Source: Streptomyces spinosisporus (GTDB taxonomy: Bacteria; Actinomycetota; Actinomycetes; Streptomycetales; Streptomycetaceae). Taken from it: a stretch of 64,000 nucleotides of DNA. The notes beneath the pieces are model-generated. The model saw only the letters and a list, made by a program, of their open reading frames with translations. It was not told where the DNA came from and ran no database searches. Of this stretch, positions 33,203 to 42,723 are shown one piece after another. The stretch covers positions 248,001-312,000 of the forward strand of contig NZ_JALDAX010000009.1 of the NCBI RefSeq assembly GCF_022698145.1, in the 5' to 3' direction. Position 1 is the stretch's first letter, and each line of letters begins with the position of its first letter. The position numbers and the translations under genes were made by a program.

Positions 33203-35365
33203 TCAGGGCGCGGTCAGTCCGTAGCGCAGCACACCGCCCCTTGCCAGGAAGCCGTCGGGCACGAACGGGGCGCCCACGGGCCGTCCGTCGAGGCTCAGCG
33301 ACCGTACCCGGCTGTTGGTCGCCGACGCCTCGGGGGCGAGGACCGAGAGGGTGACGCCGTTGCCGCGGCGCACTGTCGCGGACGGGAAGAGCGGGCTGGC
33401 GAGGGCGAGTTGGGGGCTGCCCGGGACCTCGGGGTACATGCCGAGGGCGGCCCACACGGCCCAGGACGACATCGCCCCCAGGTCGTCGTTGCCGACGAGT
33501 CCGTCGGGGCGGTCGGCGAAGAGAGAGGTGAGGGCGCGCCGTACGGTGTCCTGGGCGAGGTCGGGGCGGCCCACGTGGTCGTACGCCCAAGGGACCCCGA
33601 AGGACGGCTCGTTGCCGAGGTAGGCGTACGGCTTCTCGGCGCCCGCGTTGAGCTCGGTGAAGAAGGTGTTCAGGCGGGAGGTGACGGCGGCGTCACCGCC
33701 CATCGCGGCGAACAGGGCGGGCAGGTCGTGCGGCACCATCCAGGTGTACTGGGCCGCGTTGCCCTCGACGTACTCGCCGCGCTGGGCCGGGGTGAAGGCG
33801 GGCCAGGACCCGTCGGCGGCGCGGGGCTGGAGGTAGCCGCTCGCGGGGTTGAACAGATGGCGCCAGTTTCCGGCCGCGCGGGTCAGGGCCGTCTCGGTGG
33901 CCGTGTCGCCGAGGCGGCCGGCCAGCCGGGCGAGCGCGGCGTCGGCGACCGCGTACTCCAGCGTGGTGGACGCGCTGCCCCACACCCCCTTGGTCCCGGC
34001 CGGGACATAGCCCAGCGTGTCGTACAGCCCGTGCCCCGGTCGCTGACGGTCGTCGCTCCGACCCGCCACCGCCGCGCGCAGCAGCGCCCGGGCGTCGAAG
34101 CCGGTGCCGCCGAAGGCGTGGATCGAGGCGGCGGCGGCCGGGAGCGGATCGCCGACCATCACGCCGGTGCCGCCGTTCGCCACCGTCCAGCGGTCGAAGT
34201 ACCCGGCCTGCGTGCCCTGTTCGAGGATCGACTGCGCGACGTCGGAGGCTTCGCGCGGTGCGAGCAGGGCGAGCAGCTGGACCTGGGAACGGTAGACGTC
34301 CCAGCCGGAGAAGTTCGCGTACTGCACATGGCCGGGCCGGGTGCGGTGGACTCGGCCGTCCATGCCCCGGTAGCGGCCGTCGGTGTCGCTGAAGGCGCTG
34401 GGGTGCAGCAGCGCGTGGTAGAGCGCGGTGTAGAAGATCCGGCGCTGGGTCTCGGTGCCGCCGCGGACGGCGATCCTGCCGAGCCACTCGTTCCAGCGGT
34501 CGCGGGCGGCCCGTCGTACGGCGTCGTACGAACCGCCGCCCTGCTCCACGGCGGCGTTGCGGCGGGCGCCGGCGAGGTCGACGAAGGACACGCCCACCCG
34601 GGCGGTCACCGTACGGGTTCCGGGCGCGAAGGAGACGTACGCCCCCGAGGTCTTCCCGTCCAGGTGCTCGCTGTGGGCGAAGGGGCGGTCGAAGACGACG
34701 TGGAAGTAGAGCCGGTAGCGGTTGGACTTGCCGCAGAAGCCGCCGCCGTCGGTGTGGCCTGACAGGGTGCGCGTCCCGATGGTCACCTCACCCGTGGCCT
34801 TGTTGAAGGCGCGTCCCGCGTCCACCGTCAGCCCGGCGGGCCGGGAGTCGTCCGAGGGGTAGCCGAAGCGTGCGATGCCGGACCGCTGGGTCGCCGCGAT
34901 TTCGGTACGGATGCCGTTGTCGAAGGTGACGCCGTAACTTCCGGGCGCGGCCTGCTCGTTGGCGTGCGAAAAGGTGGCGTGGCGGGCGGCCGGGTCCGGG
35001 TCGGGGCGGCCGGTGAGCGGCATGAACGGCACATTGCCGTAGTCGTCGCAGCCCGCCCCGGAGATGTGCGTGAGGCTGAAGCCCCGGATCCGGTTGTCCT
35101 TGTACGCGTATCCGCCGTGCTGACGCGTGACGGTGTCGGGGCTCCACTGGACCCCGCCGAGTGCCGCCGAGGCACCGGGGAAGGTGTTCCCGGCCCCGCC
35201 GCCGTGACCGAAGTCGGTGCCGCCCGCGGCCGTACCGACGAAGGCGTTGACGTAACGGGCGGGGTCGGTGACGGCGGCCGGTGCGGGGGCGGCGGACTGC
35301 GCCCGGACCGGTGAGGCCAGCAGGACGGACGAGGCCAGGGCGGCCGCGACGGGGTGCAGGCGCAC
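33203..35365 (-). CDS. Secreted GH92 alpha-mannosidase-like glycosidase
   Basis: A 720-residue enzyme with a Sec-type signal peptide (cleavage probably after PVRAQSA). The family GH92 pattern is clear: YVNAFVGTAAGGTDFGHG, NTFPGASAALGGVQWSPDT, the GYAYKDNRIRGFSLTHISGAGC block, and NFSGWDVYRSQVQLLALL. The late GNEPSFGVPWAYDHVGRP and GNDDLGAMSSWAVWAALG segments hold catalytic-base and substrate-binding residues. GH92 enzymes are calcium-dependent exo-alpha-mannosidases, often alpha-1,2. It would trim mannans or N-glycans outside the cell. The GTG start has a good GAGGAG site. It is downstream of the sugar isomerase and may read through from the LacI-regulated operon. Confidence 0.92.
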   Translation of the reverse strand: MRLHPVAAALASSVLLASPVRAQSAAPAPAAVTDPARYVNAFVGTAAGGTDFGHGGGAGNTFPGASAALGGVQWSPDTVTRQHGGYAYKDNRIRGFSLTHISGAGCDDYGNVPFMPLTGRPDPDPAARHATFSHANEQAAPGSYGVTFDNGIRTEIAATQRSGIARFGYPSDDSRPAGLTVDAGRAFNKATGEVTIGTRTLSGHTDGGGFCGKSNRYRLYFHVVFDRPFAHSEHLDGKTSGAYVSFAPGTRTVTARVGVSFVDLAGARRNAAVEQGGGSYDAVRRAARDRWNEWLGRIAVRGGTETQRRIFYTALYHALLHPSAFSDTDGRYRGMDGRVHRTRPGHVQYANFSGWDVYRSQVQLLALLAPREASDVAQSILEQGTQAGYFDRWTVANGGTGVMVGDPLPAAAASIHAFGGTGFDARALLRAAVAGRSDDRQRPGHGLYDTLGYVPAGTKGVWGSASTTLEYAVADAALARLAGRLGDTATETALTRAAGNWRHLFNPASGYLQPRAADGSWPAFTPAQRGEYVEGNAAQYTWMVPHDLPALFAAMGGDAAVTSRLNTFFTELNAGAEKPYAYLGNEPSFGVPWAYDHVGRPDLAQDTVRRALTSLFADRPDGLVGNDDLGAMSSWAVWAALGMYPEVPGSPQLALASPLFPSATVRRGNGVTLSVLAPEASATNSRVRSLSLDGRPVGAPFVPDGFLARGGVLRYGLTAP

Positions 35366-35666
35366 GAAGCTCTCCTCGGGACGGTGGGAGACCGCCGTGT
35401 CCTACGGCGGCGGACTGCCCACCTTCCCGACCGGAGTGCGTGCTCGCGCGGCGCCTTGCCGAGGGAGGGCCGTGGATCAGGCTCACGGCGGAACGCTCGG
35501 CGTCCCAGAAGTCCTGCCGGCAAGTACGGAGGGGCGCCGGGGCCCGCAGAGTGGCGCCGGCGTGTGCGGGAGGGCGCGTGGGACGAAGCGAAGGCGCGCA
35601 CCTCCCGGTGACGGGGCCTCACACCTCCCGGCGGCGGGCGGCTCACACCTCCCGGCGGCGGACGGC
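35366..35666. other. 301-bp gap with a GC-rich minisatellite
   Basis: No gene is seen between the GH92 start and the isomerase stop. The left half is the GH92 leader with GAGGAG close to its start. The right end is occupied by the tandem repeat at 35601-35680. No clean terminator hairpin was found, though the repeat could form structure. Confidence 0.5.
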
Positions 35667-35680
35667 TCACACCCCCCGGT
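35601..35680. repeat. Tandem repeat, 23-24 bp unit, about 3.3 copies
   Basis: Units start at 35601, 35624, 35648 and 35672 with CCTCCCGG (CCCCCCGG in the last) and end in CTCACA. Copies two and three differ at one base. The array crosses the stop codon of the isomerase gene (35667-35669), so copy number variation would change only the transcript tail or last codons. Confidence 0.75.
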
Positions 35681-37115
35681 GCTCGATCCCCAGCAGACTC
35701 GCCGCCGCCCGGAAGTCGGCGGCGTGCCTGCCCACGGCGAGCGACCAGTGATGGCCGACCCCCGTGGCGCTCCATGCGTCGACCCATTCGCCGGGGTCCC
35801 TGCCGAAGTCGACCCGGCTGGTGGTGTTGCCGATCTCCAGCAGTGGGCCGGGCACGACGGTGCCCTCGGAGGTGACGAACGACAGGCTGCCGTCGGCGTC
35901 CTGGCCGAGTCCGAGGAGGGTGACCGGGCCGTGCTGGACGTCGAACTCCACGCTGACGCCCCAGCCCCGCTTGCCGTGATACACACCCAGGCCGCGCAGC
36001 AGCGGGTCACGGGCGCTCACGGCGAGGTGGGCGGGACCGTCATGGCCCATCTCGACGACGCCGTCCTCGAAGTTCAGCGCCTGGATCTCCGTGAAGGAAC
36101 CCCCGGCGCCCACACTCTGCGAGGCCAACTGGGCGACGCTGGTGCGCAGTTCGTACTCGCCCGCCGCGGGCACGCCCCGCGCGGTGAGCAGGGAGGCGCC
36201 CAGGATCATGCCGGCGCCGAGCCGCTCGTGCAGTTCGCCGTCGAGTCCGCGGTGGTAGTAGGCGAGCGTGTCGAGGCCGAAGTCCTCCACCAGCCGGTCC
36301 AGGGCCACGGACACCCGCGCGCCCCAGGCGAAGTCCTCGTCGACCACGCTGTCGTCGAGGGTGAAGACCTGCCGGGCGAGCGCCATGCGGTCGCGGCTCT
36401 CCGCCTCCGTGACCTGCTCCACCCGGTGCCGCAGGTCGTCGAACTCCAGCACTTCCACATGCGAGCCGAACGTCGTCGGCAGCAGGGTCAGATCGGTCGA
36501 GACATCCAGCATCCCTGGGTAGAGGTGTCCCATCAGGCCGTGCCTGCCGTGCCGTAGCGCGGCCCGGACGTGTGCGGCGCGGATCCACTGCTCGATGCGC
36601 CGCCAGGCGGTCTCCTGGCGCAGCCAGCCCGAGACCGACCGGAAGGGGATGCCGGCCCGGCGGAAGACATTGCCGACCTCGGGGACCGGGCACTGCCCGC
36701 AGTAGGCCAGCCAGGCCCCGGTGTCGAAGGTGGCGTGGTCCATCCGCTCGGTCGGCTGGAGGTCGATGACCAGCACGGGGGTGTGCGAGCGGCGGGCGAT
36801 CGGCAGCACCATCGAGGAGGTCAGATAGGTCGTCAGGAACAGCACGATCAGATCGCAGTCGGCCTTGCGCAGTTCCTCGGCGGCGGCCGCGCCCTCCTCG
36901 GCGTCGGAGATGAACCCGACGTCCGTCACCTCCGTGTCCATGCCGCCGAGCCGTTCGGCGACGTAGCGGGCCGACTCCTGCAGCTGTGGCAGGAGCCCCG
37001 GGAACTGGGGCCAGTAGGTGCCGAGCCCGCCGGCGACCAGGCCGATCCGGGTGCGGCGGCGGTGCACCGGGGGCAGCAACTCCGTGAGCGGCGTGCGGTG
37101 TTGGGCAGTGGTCAT
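35667..37115 (-). CDS. L-fucose/L-arabinose isomerase-family protein
   Basis: A 482-residue protein of the AraA/FucI isomerase superfamily. IGLVAGGLGTYWPQFPGLLPQL starts the N-terminal alpha/beta domain. DLIVLFLTTYLTSSMVLPIA and PVLVIDLQPT follow. HVEVLEFDDLRHRV and EIGNTTSRVDFGRDPGEWVD sit in the middle and C-terminal catalytic part. It should interconvert an aldose and ketose; the GH106-like rhamnosidase in the same LacI regulon suggests a 6-deoxyhexose such as L-rhamnose or L-fucose. Strong GAGGAG precedes the ATG at 37115. It is cotranscribed with the MFS porter 30 bp upstream. Confidence 0.82.
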   Translation of the reverse strand: MTTAQHRTPLTELLPPVHRRRTRIGLVAGGLGTYWPQFPGLLPQLQESARYVAERLGGMDTEVTDVGFISDAEEGAAAAEELRKADCDLIVLFLTTYLTSSMVLPIARRSHTPVLVIDLQPTERMDHATFDTGAWLAYCGQCPVPEVGNVFRRAGIPFRSVSGWLRQETAWRRIEQWIRAAHVRAALRHGRHGLMGHLYPGMLDVSTDLTLLPTTFGSHVEVLEFDDLRHRVEQVTEAESRDRMALARQVFTLDDSVVDEDFAWGARVSVALDRLVEDFGLDTLAYYHRGLDGELHERLGAGMILGASLLTARGVPAAGEYELRTSVAQLASQSVGAGGSFTEIQALNFEDGVVEMGHDGPAHLAVSARDPLLRGLGVYHGKRGWGVSVEFDVQHGPVTLLGLGQDADGSLSFVTSEGTVVPGPLLEIGNTTSRVDFGRDPGEWVDAWSATGVGHHWSLAVGRHAADFRAAASLLGIEHRGV

Positions 37116-37145
37116 GATCGGTGCTCCTCGGAAGTCCGCTCGTTT

Positions 37146-38444
37146 TCAGGTGGGGGTCGCATGCAGGTCCGCGGGGGCGGGTGAGACACCGGGGGAGTGC
37201 CGGACGAGGACACGGACGATGTAGACGCCCGCGACCGCCGACGCCGCCATGCAAGCGGTGATCGACCAGAGCAGGGCGGACGCGCTGTACTCCATCAGGG
37301 CGGGCGTGATGAACGCGACGCCCGCGAAGACGCCGCGCGACAGGGCGTAGGTGAGGCCCTGGGTGGTGCCGCGGGTGTCCGGAGGCAGCGTCAGCTGCGA
37401 CCACACCTTGTAACTGGCCTCCCCCGCGAAGGGGTTGGAGATCTGGTAGAGCACGAAGAAGACGAGCATGCCGACGAGGGCGCCGGCCGTGAGGGAGGCG
37501 ATGCAGAAGGCGAGGATCTGCACGATGGTGAACACGTAGAACATCCGGTCGCGCCAAGGGGTGTCGGCGATGCGGACGAAGACGAAGGTCAGCACCAGCG
37601 CGATCGGGAGGAAGGCGAGGTTGATCCCGGTGGCCAGGCTCTGCGAGGCACCGCTGACCGTGACCAGCAGATAGGTGCCGAACTGGCCGAAGGTGTTGGC
37701 GCCGATGCCCCAGGTGACGTAGTAGGCGAAGGTCGCGACCATCGGCAGCAGCGCGGCACGGTTGAGCAGGTTCTTCCACTCGATGCCGCGCGGGGCGGCG
37801 AGCGCGGCCGCTTCCTCGGCCACCTCCGTGTCCGAGGGCTCGTCGGCGAGTTCGAGCCGGGAGCGCAACTGCCAGGTGACCAGCGCGGCGACCGCGAGGT
37901 GGGCGGTGATGATCCGCGCCCCGGTCATGCCCGTGTCCGACAGCAGATAGCCGAGGAAGATGACGACGACGATGCCCGCCACCCACATGACCTGGGTGAA
38001 GGACACCAGACGGGCCCGGCCGTCGGCGGGTGCGGCGTCGGAGACCACGGCCAGCGACGTCGGCAGGTCCGCACCGGCCGCGAGGCCGGCCACGAGCACG
38101 CCGACGAAGAGCACGATGTCGTTCGGCGCCAGCGTGATGACGACGGCGCCCACCGCGTAGCAGAAGATGTCCCAGTTGTAGACGCGGCGGCGGCCGAACA
38201 GGTCGGCCAGCCGTCCGCCGACGAGCGAGCCGACGGCGATACAGCCCGTGACGATCGCGCTGATCGCGCCCGCCATCCACACGCCCATGTCGTAACTGTC
38301 GCGGTAGATGGCCAGGTTGACGGCGATGCTGACGATGAGGGCGGCGTCGAGATAGGAGGCCATGCCCGACAGGGCCGCGACCTTCCACAGTCGCCAGGGG
38401 ATGGGTTGTTCCGAGCGTGCTGGAGCGGTGGGGGTTCGGACCAT
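37146..38444 (-). CDS. MFS sugar porter
   Basis: A 432-residue, 12-helix MFS transporter of the sugar-porter type. VGGRLADLFGRRRVYNWDIF between TM2 and TM3 carries the D-x5-G-R-R/K motif, and VAGLAAGADLPTSLAVVSDA is the TM4-TM5 segment. The ATG at 38444 has GGAG 9 nt upstream; the open frame continues further but without protein-like sequence. Transcribed first in the operon with the isomerase gene. A LacI operator match lies about 90 bp upstream. Likely imports the monosaccharide or small glycoside released by the neighbouring glycosidases. Confidence 0.88.
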   Translation of the reverse strand: MVRTPTAPARSEQPIPWRLWKVAALSGMASYLDAALIVSIAVNLAIYRDSYDMGVWMAGAISAIVTGCIAVGSLVGGRLADLFGRRRVYNWDIFCYAVGAVVITLAPNDIVLFVGVLVAGLAAGADLPTSLAVVSDAAPADGRARLVSFTQVMWVAGIVVVIFLGYLLSDTGMTGARIITAHLAVAALVTWQLRSRLELADEPSDTEVAEEAAALAAPRGIEWKNLLNRAALLPMVATFAYYVTWGIGANTFGQFGTYLLVTVSGASQSLATGINLAFLPIALVLTFVFVRIADTPWRDRMFYVFTIVQILAFCIASLTAGALVGMLVFFVLYQISNPFAGEASYKVWSQLTLPPDTRGTTQGLTYALSRGVFAGVAFITPALMEYSASALLWSITACMAASAVAGVYIVRVLVRHSPGVSPAPADLHATPT

Positions 38445-38533
38445 GATGCGACTCCGTCGTCTGGGGATGGGCCGAGCGGAGGGGGACGTCGCGGCTCCGG
38501 GCCGGGGCCGGTGCCGAGTGAATATAGGGTCAG

Positions 38534-38544
38534 AAAAACGTTCC
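38534..38544. promoter_or_regulatory. LacI-type operator upstream of the MFS-isomerase operon
   Basis: AAAAACGTTCC, with the AACGTT palindromic core. It is identical (reverse complement) to the site at 43821-43831 in front of the lacI-type gene and close to 38647-38657. It lies 90 bp upstream of the MFS start. Confidence 0.72.
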
Positions 38545-38646
38545 AACAACCCCTCATGCGCCCATTTGCAGGAAGACGCGGCAGCCTTCTTCCGGCGTCG
38601 TCGATCCGGTGCCAACATTCCAGGTGGTCGATGTCGGGGCCGATGT

Positions 38647-38657
38647 AAAACGTTTTT
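38647..38657. promoter_or_regulatory. LacI-type operator upstream of the GH106-like gene
   Basis: AAAACGTTTTT, the most symmetric copy (AAAACGTTTT is a perfect palindrome), 43 bp upstream of the GTG at 38700. The A/T tract is striking in this GC-rich region. Confidence 0.75.
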
Positions 38658-38699
38658 GATCGTGAGGGTGCCTCAGCCGTACTCGGAAGGACCGGACAC

Positions 38700-41600
38700 G
38701 TGATCTCCTCCGCGCTGCAGCAGTTGTTCGACGACCCGCCCCGGGACTTCGGCCCCACCCCGCTGTGGTGGTGGTCGGGTGCGAAGGTCACCCGCGAACG
38801 CCTCGCCTGGCAGATGCGCAGGTTCGCCGAGGGCGGCATCCACAACCTCGTGGTGATCAACCTGGCGCCCGCCGGGCCGAGTTTCGGCGCCCGGGCCGAC
38901 GATCCGGCGTGGTTCGGCGAACAGTGGTGGGCCCGCTTCACCGACGCCTGCGAGATCGCCCGGGACCTGGGCACACGCCTGTGGTTCTACGACCAGATCG
39001 GGTTCTCCGGCGCCAACGTCCAGGGCGCCGTCACCCGACTGCACCCCGAGGCCACCGGGCTCGCACTGCGCCGCCACAGGCGGACGCTCGCGAACGGGAC
39101 CGTCCCGCTGCCGGGCGCGGAGACCCTCGTCGGCGCGTACGCCACGGACGGCAGGCGCCTGCCCGTCACCGGCGCCGCGGGGATCGAGGCCGCAGACGGC
39201 AGCGAGGTGGACCTCGTCACGGCCGTCCCCACGGCCTTCGACTACCTGGACCCGCAGGCCGTCGGTCTGCTGATGGACGCCGTCCACCACGAGTTCGACC
39301 GGCGGGTCCCCGAGTACCTGGGCAACGTCATCGCGGGCAGCTTCCAGGACGAACTGCCCGGCACCAACGCCTTCGGCCGCCGCTTCCCCGAGGAGTTCCG
39401 TGCCCGCCGCGGCTACGACCTGCTGGACCACCTGCCCGCGCTGTTCCACGAGAACGCGGACGGCGCCCGCGCCGGGAAGATCCGCGCCGACTACTACGCG
39501 GTCCGGGCCGAACTCACCGAGGAGGCCCTGTTCCGGCCCCTCGCCGCCTGGCACGAGCAACGCGGCATGCTGCTGGGCTGCGACCAGAGCCACCCCGCAC
39601 GCTCCGGCTTCCCGGCCCAGTCCACCCAGATCTACTCGGACTACTTCCGCACCCACCGCTGGTACGGCGCCGCGGGCAGCGACCACCACGGCGACTCCAA
39701 GGTCCACTCCTCGATGGCCCACCTCTACGGTCACGAGCGGGTCTGGATCGAGGCGTTCCACTCCTCCGGCTGGGGCGGCACCCTGGAGGACACCTACGAC
39801 TGGCTGCTGCCGTTCCTGCGCAGCGGCGCCAACCTCTACAACCCGCACGCCAGTTACTTCGGCACCGCGGGCGGCTGGTTCGAGTGGGCGCCGCCGTCCA
39901 CCGACTGGCGCCAGCCCTACTGGCGGCAGTACCCCGCGTTCTCCCGGGCCGTCGCCCGCATCTGCTCCCTCATGTCCTGGGGCACCTACAGCGCCGACGT
40001 CGCGGTCCTGCACCCCACCGCCACCATGCAGGCCCTCATCCCGCTGGACGCGCCCGTCAAGCACTTCGGCGACGGCCGCCTGGGCGAGGGCCACGCCGAG
40101 GCCGACGAGACCCAGCGGCACTATCTGGAGCTGTGCGGCACCAACAACTGGCTGGGGCCGCGGATCGGCGCCCTGGACGCGCACCGCATCTCCTTCGACG
40201 TCGTCGACGACGCCTCGGTGCAGCGGGCCACCGCGGCGGACGGCGCCCTGCGAGTCGCGGACCTGGCCTACACGGCCGTACTGCTGCCGTCGGCGAGCGT
40301 CCTGGAGGAGGACACGGCGCGCCGGCTGACCGAACTGCTCGACGCGGGCGGACGCGTGGTGGCCGTGGGCCGCCCGCCGGTCACGGCGGCGGGCCTCGGC
40401 GGTGACGACGCCGCCGTGGCGGCGCTGACCGCCCACCCGCGGCTGGAGCGGGCCGACGACGCCGAGGCGGGTGCGGCGGCCGTCGCCGACGCCGCCGGAC
40501 ATGCGACCGGTGACGTGCCGCTCCTCGTGCGCCGGCAGGGCGATGCGGCGATCGCACTGGTGACGGGCGCCTTCCCCGACGCCCGCAGGCACCCGCCCCG
40601 GGGCAACCACGAGATCGACCCCGGCCGCTACGCCCGCACCAGGACCGTCACCGTCCGCGCCGCCGTGGCCGAGGCCGAGGTCTGGAACCCGGCGACCGGC
40701 ACCCGGCGCCCCGCATCCGTCACCGTCGCCGACGGCGTCTCGACCATCGAGGTGCCACTGGACGGCGCCCCCGCCGCGCTCCTCGTATGGCGAGAAGGGA
40801 CATCGGCGCCGCCAACGCCCGCACCGGCAAAGGCGTTTGCCCGGACGGTCGACCTGTCGACCGGTTGGCAGGGCCGACTCGTGCCCACGATGGACAACAC
40901 CTGGGGCGACCTCGCCCTGCCCGCCGGGACGTCCGTCGACGAGCCGCAGATCTGGACCATGCGGTGGACCGAGAGCGGTGCCCCGGACGCCGGCTGGGAG
41001 CGGGCACGGGCGACGTACGGCAACCGGGCGCGCGTCCTGCCGCCGGTCCCGGCCGCCAAGGCCCCCGATCCGCTGGACCGCGCCGCCGCCGCACGCGTCC
41101 TGGCCGGTGAACTTCCCCTGGTGTCCTGGGACGAGGGCTGGACCGTGGCGCTGTACTCGTCGAGCCGCGGAGTCCCGGACCCCGACGGGCTGTTGGGCAA
41201 CAAGGGGCTGGTGACCGAGGAGTTCGTGCGGGTCCCGGTGCCGGGCCCCGGAACCGTCGCCCGGGTCCGCGCGGTCGTCGACACCGGTCATCGCGGACCG
41301 GCCGATCTGCACGTCGGCGCGGAGGCGGCCAAGCGGGTGTGGTGGAACGGCGAGCGACTGGCCACCGGCACGGGACACCTGGCGTCCGCCCGCGTGGACG
41401 TGACCCGGCAGCGCAACGTCCTGGAGTACGAGCTCTCCGACACCGAGGACCGCCCCTCCGCGATCTCCGCCAAGGCCCATGCCCCGCTGGGCAGTTACTT
41501 CTGCCTGACGCTCCCCGGCGGATTCGTGCCGCGCCCCCGGTTCATGCGTCTGCCCGAAGGCGTACGACCGGACGGCAGCGTGACCTACCGCGGCAGCCTG

Positions 41601-42671
41601 CGTCTCGCGCACGACGCCCCACGGGCCGTGCTCGTGGTCGGTGCCGCCTGCGGGGTCACCGTGCTGCTGGACGGCCAAGTCGTGGCACGGCAGGAGAAGG
41701 TGGAGTACTACGAGTCCGACTGGGGCGCGGTGCCGATGTTCTTCCGCCACGAACTGACCCTGCCCGCGGGCGAGCACACGCTGGAGGTGGTGGCCGACGG
41801 CGCCCGTGCACGGGACGCGGTCTTCGTCGACTGCGTGGCCGCCACGGAGCCCGAGGCCACGGCCCTGGTCAGTGGGGCCGGTTGGGAGGCCGAGACGGGC
41901 GAGTGGCGCGGCCGCACGGTCGAACACGAGGGCCGCTGGGGGGACTTGCAGCACTGTCATGCGGCCGTACGACCGCACCCGCTGCCCGGCACCGAGTGGC
42001 TGAGCGGCGAACCCCGGCTCGGCAGGCCCGTACTGCCGCTGCGGTCCACGGACGACGTCCGCGAGAGCGCCCAGCGCTTCCGCTTCACCGCACCGCCCGG
42101 CACCGTCTCGCTCGATCTGCCGCTGGAGCTGCCCGCACGGGTGAGGATCGGCGGCGAGGACGAACGACCGGTCGACGCACCGCTGCTGACGCTCGATCAA
42201 CCGCTCCCGGTGCCGACGGAGATCGAGGTGGTCACCGCGCCCACTGCCGTGCTGCGGGGCGGCTCCGCCTGGCGCGGGCCGGTGCGCGTGCGCACCGTGG
42301 CGGCGCCCCTGCCGCTGGGGGAGTGGCGGTCGGTGGGGCTGGGCGGCTGGAGCGGAGGCGTCACGTACGCGCGGGACGTGGAGGTACCGGCCGGGCGGGA
42401 CGCGGTCCTCGATCTGGGGCGGGTGCGCGGCAGCGTCGAGGTCGCCGTCGACGGCGAACCCGTCGGCGAGGCCTTCTGCGCCCCGTACCGCTTCGCCCTG
42501 CCCGACGCCGCCGCCGGGCGCACCGTCCGGATCGAGGTGACCGTCCGCAACACCCTGGCCCCCTACCTCGCCGAAGCCACCCCGACCGCCTGGGCGTTCC
42601 CGTCCCAGCTCGCCTCCGGACTGCTGGGCCCGGTGACGCTGCGGATCGGGGACCCAGCCGCCGGACAGTGA
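38700..42671 (+). CDS. GH106-like alpha-L-rhamnosidase, very large cytoplasmic glycoside hydrolase
   Basis: A 1323-residue protein whose N terminus FGPTPLWWWSGAKVTRERL and segments GIHNLVVINLAPAG, LWFYDQIGFSGANVQGAV and GSFQDELPGTNAFGRRFPEEF follow the GH106 rhamnosidase pattern. The C-terminal 500 residues are beta-rich, probably carbohydrate-binding-like domains, ending in a typical jelly roll (VEVAVDGEPVGEAFCAPYRF). No signal peptide, so it likely works on imported rhamnosides. GAAGGA lies 9 nt before the GTG. Divergent from the MFS-isomerase operon, sharing a LacI-controlled 255-bp region. The long open frame on the opposite strand is a composition shadow. Confidence 0.82.
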   Translation: MISSALQQLFDDPPRDFGPTPLWWWSGAKVTRERLAWQMRRFAEGGIHNLVVINLAPAGPSFGARADDPAWFGEQWWARFTDACEIARDLGTRLWFYDQIGFSGANVQGAVTRLHPEATGLALRRHRRTLANGTVPLPGAETLVGAYATDGRRLPVTGAAGIEAADGSEVDLVTAVPTAFDYLDPQAVGLLMDAVHHEFDRRVPEYLGNVIAGSFQDELPGTNAFGRRFPEEFRARRGYDLLDHLPALFHENADGARAGKIRADYYAVRAELTEEALFRPLAAWHEQRGMLLGCDQSHPARSGFPAQSTQIYSDYFRTHRWYGAAGSDHHGDSKVHSSMAHLYGHERVWIEAFHSSGWGGTLEDTYDWLLPFLRSGANLYNPHASYFGTAGGWFEWAPPSTDWRQPYWRQYPAFSRAVARICSLMSWGTYSADVAVLHPTATMQALIPLDAPVKHFGDGRLGEGHAEADETQRHYLELCGTNNWLGPRIGALDAHRISFDVVDDASVQRATAADGALRVADLAYTAVLLPSASVLEEDTARRLTELLDAGGRVVAVGRPPVTAAGLGGDDAAVAALTAHPRLERADDAEAGAAAVADAAGHATGDVPLLVRRQGDAAIALVTGAFPDARRHPPRGNHEIDPGRYARTRTVTVRAAVAEAEVWNPATGTRRPASVTVADGVSTIEVPLDGAPAALLVWREGTSAPPTPAPAKAFARTVDLSTGWQGRLVPTMDNTWGDLALPAGTSVDEPQIWTMRWTESGAPDAGWERARATYGNRARVLPPVPAAKAPDPLDRAAAARVLAGELPLVSWDEGWTVALYSSSRGVPDPDGLLGNKGLVTEEFVRVPVPGPGTVARVRAVVDTGHRGPADLHVGAEAAKRVWWNGERLATGTGHLASARVDVTRQRNVLEYELSDTEDRPSAISAKAHAPLGSYFCLTLPGGFVPRPRFMRLPEGVRPDGSVTYRGSLRLAHDAPRAVLVVGAACGVTVLLDGQVVARQEKVEYYESDWGAVPMFFRHELTLPAGEHTLEVVADGARARDAVFVDCVAATEPEATALVSGAGWEAETGEWRGRTVEHEGRWGDLQHCHAAVRPHPLPGTEWLSGEPRLGRPVLPLRSTDDVRESAQRFRFTAPPGTVSLDLPLELPARVRIGGEDERPVDAPLLTLDQPLPVPTEIEVVTAPTAVLRGGSAWRGPVRVRTVAAPLPLGEWRSVGLGGWSGGVTYARDVEVPAGRDAVLDLGRVRGSVEVAVDGEPVGEAFCAPYRFALPDAAAGRTVRIEVTVRNTLAPYLAEATPTAWAFPSQLASGLLGPVTLRIGDPAAGQ

Positions 42672-42723
42672 ACCGGCGGATCGGTGGCTCGGTCTCCAGG
42701 CCGTGAACGAGCGGACCGGTGGT

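Noticed and set aside
35601..35680. Tandem repeat as a CRISPR array
   Set aside because: Units are contiguous with no spacers and overlap a stop codon; there are no cas genes.
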